From: SIG672 sp045580325
GTDB taxonomy: Bacteria > Bacillota > Clostridia > Oscillospirales > CAG-272
Length of the DNA stretch: 30,119 nt
Reading direction: 5' to 3'
Assembly (NCBI GenBank): GCA_045580325.1
Contig: JAZNNR010000030.1
Span: forward strand, 1-30,119
Part shown: positions 25,512 to 30,119 of the stretch, piece after piece
How the letters are laid out: each line of letters begins with the position of its first letter
How positions within the stretch are numbered: the stretch's first letter is position 1
Position numbers and translations under genes: made by a program
The notes under the pieces: model-generated
Seen by the model: the letters and a program-made list of their open reading frames with translations, nothing else
The model's database searches: none
What the model was told of the DNA's origin: nothing

Positions 25512-26701
25512 ATTGAAGATTCCTCCGACAACTTTGTTTTGCCCTCTAAATTGGGCTTTTTATTTTCTGGGAAAGCAAATGCCGCATAAGCAATTAAATT
25601 CCAAAAAGTTCGTGTGGTCTGGTTAAAGCTCAAGGACATAGAAAGCGCCATCATACCAATGATTGCAATAGCAACCGTCTTGCGTTTTCCCGAGCAGCGC
25701 ATAAATGCCACTATGGTAAGCAGCAAAAACGATACAAGTCCAAAGATTCCTTGATTATAGAGTACCTGAATAACCTGATTGTGGGCTCCAACCGCTTCCC
25801 AGCTTCCATTCATAAAAATATCGTGCATTGCAACAATACCGCGTCCAAAGATGAGCTCATTTGGAGAACTGATTATTTCTTTTATCATAGATCCCCATAT
25901 ATCTAATCTATATGTTCCGCCTGTTTCCAACACACTTTGGAGCGACATTCTTTCAATAATGTTTTCGGGTAAGAAAGGTCTGAGTACGATCCATGCGCTA
26001 ACTACAAAGACAAGTCCAGCCGCTGCCACGAATAACTTGCCTTTCATTTTCGCAGGGTACATAAGTGCAAAAGCCACAATAGTTACAATAACTGCGAGAA
26101 GACCGCCTCGCGATCCCGAAAGGAAGACACAGTAAATACTTAGCGCTGCGAGTAATATGTATAACAGCCGATATTTACTGTCGATAATCTTTTTCATCGT
26201 TATAACCAAAGGAAAGATGAAAAATCCGACGAAGTAGTTAGGGTCTGCGGTCTGTCCAAAAATCATAAGCGTTGCTCTGCCTGCACGTGTTCCGCTTGAC
26301 AGCAAGGTCAGCATAACGATAATCACAAGTAGCAAAACCTGTATGTTTTCAAGCAACTTCAGTTCCCGATCGTTATACTCAAGCAGTGATAGACATATAA
26401 ATAGTCCTGCATTGAGAAAATATCCAAAGACGTAATCTAAGGCAACGTCACTTGAAGAAATAAACAACGTGATCGCTGTTGAAAAAGTATATACGAGCAA
26501 AAACAAGTGAACATAATTAAACTTTAACAACAACTTTGTTGATATAATCGTAACAACAAGGCTTATCGCAATAGGAATAGCTGCCAGTTTCAAAAGCGAG
26601 TTACCAAAGGAGTTGACGACTATAGTAGTAGGGAGCAAAAGAAAGTATATGCACGCCATTATGCAGTGTATTCTTATTTTGTTATTTTCATTTTCTTGCA
26701 A
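25508..26701 (-). CDS. Wzy/WaaL-like O-antigen polymerase or ligase
   Basis: The protein is almost wholly hydrophobic with about ten or more membrane segments. A large loop near residues 250-320 carries the Wzy_C-type sequence AHNQVIQVLYNQGIFG. SGSRGGLLAV, near residue 190, is the other usual landmark. It polymerises flipped repeat units outside the membrane; in a Gram-positive there is no lipid A, so polymerase is more likely than ligase. I chose the TTG at 26701 because AGAAGGTGAT, close to the full anti-Shine-Dalgarno complement, lies just before it; the in-frame ATG at 26731 has no site and would lie next to the hairpin at 26744-26786. It is the first gene of the polysaccharide locus. Confidence 0.87.
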   Translation of the reverse strand: MQENENNKIRIHCIMACIYFLLLPTTIVVNSFGNSLLKLAAIPIAISLVVTIISTKLLLKFNYVHLFLLVYTFSTAITLFISSSDVALDYVFGYFLNAGLFICLSLLEYNDRELKLLENIQVLLLVIIVMLTLLSSGTRAGRATLMIFGQTADPNYFVGFFIFPLVITMKKIIDSKYRLLYILLAALSIYCVFLSGSRGGLLAVIVTIVAFALMYPAKMKGKLFVAAAGLVFVVSAWIVLRPFLPENIIERMSLQSVLETGGTYRLDIWGSMIKEIISSPNELIFGRGIVAMHDIFMNGSWEAVGAHNQVIQVLYNQGIFGLVSFLLLTIVAFMRCSGKRKTVAIAIIGMMALSMSLSFNQTTRTFWNLIAYAAFAFPENKKPNLEGKTKLSEESSI

Positions 26702-26704
26702 CCC

Positions 26705-26714
26705 ATCACCTTCT
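26705..26714 (-). promoter_or_regulatory. Strong ribosome binding site for a TTG start
   Basis: AGAAGGTGAT on the minus strand lies three bases before TTG 26701, with its AGG core about eight bases away. It differs by one base from the extended consensus AGGAGGTGAT and supports the TTG rather than the upstream ATG. Confidence 0.65.
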
Positions 26715-26743
26715 TTTTTATTTATTAACATTTTGTTATATAT

Positions 26744-26786
26744 GGCAGAGCAAAACAGCAAATAATATTTGCTGTTTTGCTCTGCC
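26744..26786. other. 20-bp perfect inverted repeat upstream of the polymerase gene
   Basis: The arms 26744-26763 and 26767-26786 (minus arm starting GGCAGAGCAAAACAGC) pair without mismatch around a three-base loop. No T-run follows on the minus strand; the sequence goes CATATATAACAAAATG. It overlaps the neighbouring hairpin by three bases, so the two compete. It could be an attenuator, a processing site or a protein-binding palindrome; sequence alone does not decide. Confidence 0.6.
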
Positions 26787-26812
26787 GCACTTCCCTGTTA
26801 AGGAAGTGCGGC
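26784..26812. terminator. 11-bp hairpin after protein C (possible terminator)
   Basis: GCCGCACTTCC (26784-26794) pairs with GGAAGTGCGGC (26802-26812) around a seven-base loop. On the plus strand it is followed by TGTTTTGTTT. On the minus strand, the direction of the genes, no T-run follows. The core resembles the hairpin at 4430-4463 after protein B. Strong hairpin, weak case for minus-strand termination. Confidence 0.5.
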
Positions 26813-26853
26813 TGTTTTGTTTAGTCAAGAAATATTTTCAGTATTACTACTAA

Positions 26854-29800
26854 TTATTCCCCTTCTTTTTTAACCTTATCGAGTTCGTCTCTGTTTCCAC
26901 GACCTGCAACATCTACATAGCCGTTAGCAAAGTTACTTGTTGCGATAAGCATTGTCTTGTAGTAAGGATCTTCAGCATCCAGATCTGTGAAGCCGTAGGT
27001 CTCAGCTGTTATATCGTTGCCCTGTGCATCCTTGAGTTCCCACTGGTCTCTGCCTGTGATCTTGTTGATGATCTCGCAGAATTCCCAACGGAGAATATTG
27101 CCACTAGTATCAGTGCTGTCAATATATCCAGCATTCTTAAGAATGGTTGCATACTCTTCATAGTTGAGGCTGCCGTCAGTCGTGAGTCCGTATCCAAGGC
27201 AGATTACCTTGTATACTTCGCCCTTAGAAACAACTGCATAAGGATATGCACTTGTGGTGTTGCTCCAAAGTCCTGTGCTCGAAACGTAAAGAAGACCGTT
27301 CTGGTACCATCCGTCCATATCATCAAATCCCTCGCCAAAGGTTGCGTTTCCTGCCTGAGCGAAGAGACGGTAAATGATCTGAGCAGCTTCACCTCTGAGG
27401 AGAGTACCTTCTGCGCCCATCTCTGTATCGGTATAACCGAAGATATATGCAAAGCCGTTGTTTTCAGGCTTCTTCACAACCTTAGCTGTGAGTACTATAC
27501 CTTCAAAGTAAACATCGGTATACGAGAGATCTGCAGAACGGAATACTCCATCCTGATACCAACCGATGAAGATATATTCACTGTTTGTTACATCAACTGT
27601 AGCAGTGAACTCTTCGCCCATTTCGTAGCCAGCTTTATCTGTGCTTACTATTACACCTGTTGCGGTTTCACCGGTTTCGGATTCTACTTCTGTATCAAGT
27701 CCTGTAACGGGAACAGGCTTCTTTTCGAATCTTGCTTCGAGTGTACGATCAGCAGAAACTGTAAATGTGTAAGATGTCTCTGCGGAAACGAGTTCGCCGT
27801 TTTCATACCAACCGAGGAAGTTGTAGTCTGCTTCAGGTGTTGCGATAACTGTTACTGAGCTTCCTGCAACAACTCTGTTGCCGCCTGTTACATTACCGCC
27901 TTCGGTAGCATTTACTACTACGTCGTAGTAATCAAGTGCTACGAACTTAGCAACGATTTCGCAGCTAGCTTCTACAGTGTGGATATAGGTTGTAGCTTCA
28001 GAAACGCAGTCCTCGCCAATATACCAACCGAGGAACTTATAGCCTTCGTTAACTGTTGCGATAAGTGTTACAGGTGTGCCTTCTTCATATTCGCCGCCCT
28101 CTGTAGCTGTTCCGCCTTCGCCAGCTGTTACTGTGATTACATATTTGTCCTTAGCAAAGGTTGCAGTAAGTTCACGGTTTGCTTCAGCTGTAAAGCTGAT
28201 TGTTGCGTCCTCGGAAACGAGTGCGCCGTTTTCATACCAACCAACAAACGTGTAACCGTCGTTAGCTGTTGCTGTAAGAGTTACGTCAGCGCCGTGTTCG
28301 TAGTTGCCTGCGCCTTCAACTGTTCCGTTTTCTGTTGTTACAGTAATTGTGTATGTGTTCTTAGCAAACTTAGCAGTAAGTTCGCGATTTGCTTCTGCTG
28401 TGAAGGTAATTGTTGCATCCTTAGAAACTTCTGTTTCTCCTTCATACCAACCAAGGAACTTGTAACCGTCGTTAGCTGTTGCTGTAAGAGTTACGTCAGC
28501 GCCGTACTCGTAGTTGCCTGCGCCTTCAACTGTTCCGTTTTCACCTGTTGCTGTGATTGTGTATGTTTCTTTAGCAAACTTAGCAGTAAGTTCGCGATCT
28601 GCTTCTGCTGTGAAGGTAATTGTTGCATCCTTAGAAACTTCTGTTTCTCCATCATACCAACCAACAAACTTGTAGCCTGTGTTAGCGCTTGCGGTAAGAG
28701 TTACGTTCTCGCCGAGGTAGTAGTCGCCTGCGCCTGTAACTGTTCCGTTTTCACCTGTTGCTGTGATTGTTACCTGCTCTTTACCTACTACGAAAGATGT
28801 AACTGTATCACTGTAATTACCTGTGGAGTTGCCCCATGCTCTTATAAGCAGACCGTAGAGGTTACCTGTAAGAACGGGTGTGCCTGTTGTGTCAGCAACG
28901 TCTATAGCGAGTGTGTCGTTTGCATAAACCTTAACGTTACCCTGGTCATCCCATTCAACTGCAAGTGTGAACTCGGAGAAGTTGACACCAAAGTCTGAAG
29001 CATTTACTTCTTTCAATCTCGTCCAAGAGGAATACTTACCCATTTTCATAACGCCTATTTTGCCTGTGCCACTGATATACGCCCAGTAGTAGCTTACGTC
29101 AGCGCCGGTGTTTTCCCACGTATGGTCGCCGTCAATATCTGTAAGAGCAAATACGATACCGGTTCTGTTATCGTTACTCCAGCTCTGAGTCATGTGGAAT
29201 GTAGCTTCAACTCTGTTTGCTGTGAGCGCGTTATCGAAGAGAATGAAGCTGCTTACAAGACCTGTGGGCATATTAAGACTGCCGTCTTCTTCAACCCATG
29301 TCTGACCGTTTACGAAGTAAGGATTAAGCTTATTTCCATCAACGTCTACAGGAATAGTGTATTCTACCTTTTCAAACTTAGCTACCAAAGTGATGTCTGC
29401 GGTTACTTCGAATGTATATGCTGCATCTGCAGAAACCTTTGCGTCGTCAACGTACCAACCAGCAAACTTGTAGCCTACGTTAGGTGTTGCTGTTACTGTT
29501 GCACTTGCGCCTTCAGCGTAAACGTCGCCGCCTGTAGCTGTTCCGTTTGCTCCGGGTGTTACAGTAACTGTGTATGTGATGTTAGTAAACTTAGCAGTAA
29601 GATTACGATCTGCTGCTGCGAAGGTGATAGTTGCTTCAGAAGAAACGAGCTCGCCGTTTTCATACCAACCAGCGAATGTATATCCCGGGTTAGCTGTTGC
29701 TGTAAGAGTTACGTTCTGGCCGAGGTAGTAGTTGCCGTCGCCATCAACCGATCCGCCTTCTGTAGGATCAATAGTAACTGTTACTTCGTTATCAGGAGTT

Positions 29801-30119
29801 GCGAGTGCGCCGCCTGCTACGAAAGATGAAACGGTGTGTGTGTGTGCGAAACCGCCACCCTCAGTATTAGACCAGCTTCTCATAAGCACACCGTAGAGGT
29901 TACCTGTGAGAGATTCGCCGACATTCTTTTCAATACGGAGTTCTCCGTTTGCAAATACCTTAACGTTGCCCTCTGCGTCCCATTCAACTGCAAGTGTAAC
30001 GTCAGTGGTAAGATCAACAGAACCGCCTGTTGTGTAATTCTTCCAACCAGGGAATCCTATAAGCTGTACCTCACCGTAGCCACTGATACATGCCCAGTAG
30101 TAGCTTACGTCAGCGGCAT
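26854..30119 (-). CDS. Giant surface protein C with InlB and SLH-like repeats (N-terminus beyond the window)
   Basis: The frame is open from the right edge (first full codon at 30117) to a TAA at 26854, about 1087 visible residues; an internal GTG near 29889 is not the real start because the module continues upstream of it. In order: part of a beta-sandwich module (30117-29810), two InlB B-repeats (29790-29370), a complete module (about 29350-28790), five InlB repeats (28770-27730), a degenerate eighth repeat (27700-27470), and three weak SLH-like repeats (27470-26860) with the TLLRGEAAQIIYRL block. The SLH end suggests attachment to the cell wall. No enzyme domain is visible here; it may lie in the missing N-terminus. 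It shares modules with proteins A and B and lies directly upstream of the polysaccharide locus. Confidence 0.85.
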   Translation of the reverse strand, partial: AADVSYYWACISGYGEVQLIGFPGWKNYTTGGSVDLTTDVTLAVEWDAEGNVKVFANGELRIEKNVGESLTGNLYGVLMRSWSNTEGGGFAHTHTVSSFVAGGALATPDNEVTVTIDPTEGGSVDGDGNYYLGQNVTLTATANPGYTFAGWYENGELVSSEATITFAAADRNLTAKFTNITYTVTVTPGANGTATGGDVYAEGASATVTATPNVGYKFAGWYVDDAKVSADAAYTFEVTADITLVAKFEKVEYTIPVDVDGNKLNPYFVNGQTWVEEDGSLNMPTGLVSSFILFDNALTANRVEATFHMTQSWSNDNRTGIVFALTDIDGDHTWENTGADVSYYWAYISGTGKIGVMKMGKYSSWTRLKEVNASDFGVNFSEFTLAVEWDDQGNVKVYANDTLAIDVADTTGTPVLTGNLYGLLIRAWGNSTGNYSDTVTSFVVGKEQVTITATGENGTVTGAGDYYLGENVTLTASANTGYKFVGWYDGETEVSKDATITFTAEADRELTAKFAKETYTITATGENGTVEGAGNYEYGADVTLTATANDGYKFLGWYEGETEVSKDATITFTAEANRELTAKFAKNTYTITVTTENGTVEGAGNYEHGADVTLTATANDGYTFVGWYENGALVSEDATISFTAEANRELTATFAKDKYVITVTAGEGGTATEGGEYEEGTPVTLIATVNEGYKFLGWYIGEDCVSEATTYIHTVEASCEIVAKFVALDYYDVVVNATEGGNVTGGNRVVAGSSVTVIATPEADYNFLGWYENGELVSAETSYTFTVSADRTLEARFEKKPVPVTGLDTEVESETGETATGVIVSTDKAGYEMGEEFTATVDVTNSEYIFIGWYQDGVFRSADLSYTDVYFEGIVLTAKVVKKPENNGFAYIFGYTDTEMGAEGTLLRGEAAQIIYRLFAQAGNATFGEGFDDMDGWYQNGLLYVSSTGLWSNTTSAYPYAVVSKGEVYKVICLGYGLTTDGSLNYEEYATILKNAGYIDSTDTSGNILRWEFCEIINKITGRDQWELKDAQGNDITAETYGFTDLDAEDPYYKTMLIATSNFANGYVDVAGRGNRDELDKVKKEGE
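27930..28770 (-). repeat. Tandem 210-bp InlB B-repeats in protein C
   Basis: The same phrase recurs at 28561, 28351 and 28141, giving a period of exactly 210 bases or 70 residues. The first two copies are nearly identical over about 170 bases. Each encodes NGTV or a similar turn, GAGxY, TLTATAN, GYxFxGWYE and LTAKFA, the hallmarks of Listeria-type B-repeats. A more diverged copy continues near 27940. Confidence 0.85.
29816..30119 (-). repeat. Long direct repeat, copy in protein C
   Basis: This closely matches 6240-6555 in protein B in the same orientation, including an exact 40-base run that ends in the GTTACCTGTGAGAG region near 29912. It may extend past the window edge. Confidence 0.8.

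Noticed and set aside
25508..26701. Reading the polymerase-like gene as a lipopolysaccharide ligase
   Set aside because: Surface-layer and dockerin features point to a Gram-positive wall, and the position at the head of a Wzx/Wzz locus fits Wzy polymerase better. Sequence alone cannot fully separate the two.
27930..28770. Regular repeats that might be taken for a CRISPR array
   Set aside because: The period is 210 bases with no unique spacers, and the repeats encode InlB modules in one open frame.
27979..28998. Long plus-strand Cys-rich open frame (339 residues) opposite protein C
   Set aside because: It is antisense to the InlB repeats. Its repeated Cys, Ser and Val pattern mirrors the repeated Ala, Thr and Glu codons of the real gene, and I see no ribosome binding site. 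Its existence follows from codon bias.

Overview
The window looks like chromosomal DNA from an anaerobic Firmicute of the class Clostridia, perhaps an Oscillospiraceae/Ruminococcaceae-type gut bacterium. The support is a moderately AT-leaning sequence, strong AGGAGG-type ribosome binding sites, SigA-type promoters, a two-repeat type I dockerin, C-terminal S-layer-homology-like repeats and very large modular secreted proteins. No RNA gene is visible, so the taxon is an inference. Every convincing gene is on the minus strand, so transcription runs from high to low coordinates. No gene-free stretch exceeds 300 bases; the longest are 10924-11136 (213 bases), 4313-4530 (218 bases) and 26702-26853 (152 bases), and all three hold promoters or hairpins.

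Region 1 (right edge, 30119-26854) is the C-terminal part of a giant surface protein, here called protein C. It has beta-sandwich modules, eight InlB-type B-repeats and three degenerate SLH-like repeats. A 152-base junction with two overlapping hairpins follows. Region 2 (26701-11137) is a compact 14-gene extracellular or capsular polysaccharide locus of the Wzx/Wzy type. In transcription order it encodes a Wzy-like polymerase, two Wzz-like chain-length proteins, a pyruvyltransferase-family protein, the priming sugar-phosphate transferase, a GT4 transferase, UDP-GlcNAc 2-epimerase, two GT4 transferases, a GT2 transferase, a GT4 transferase, a Stealth-type phosphotransferase, a hexapeptide acetyltransferase and a Wzx-like flippase. 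Many genes overlap (ATGA or longer), and the locus ends at a clear intrinsic terminator.

Region 3 (10994-1) holds two paralogous giant secreted proteins, B and A. Each has its own near-consensus promoter with a conserved spacer and extended -10. Both begin with a near-identical signal peptide, a LamG-like domain and a calcineurin-like metallophosphoesterase domain, then diverge. B continues with four beta-sandwich modules, three InlB repeats, an internal dockerin and a C-terminal DUF4886/SGNH-like domain. A continues with three more LamG-like domains, one InlB repeat and one beta-sandwich module, and runs off the left edge.

Read together, the locus would make a phosphate- and pyruvate-decorated, O-acetylated glycan and export it by the Wzx/Wzy route. 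The flanking giant genes would supply wall-associated or secreted modular proteins with phosphoesterase and esterase-like activities. The functional link between the giants and the glycan is inferred from position only. The most unusual points are the reciprocal His/Gln exchange in the metal sites of the two phosphoesterases, the internal dockerin plus SGNH architecture of B, the shared modules that form direct repeats on both sides of the polysaccharide locus, and the double-hairpin junction before the polymerase gene.
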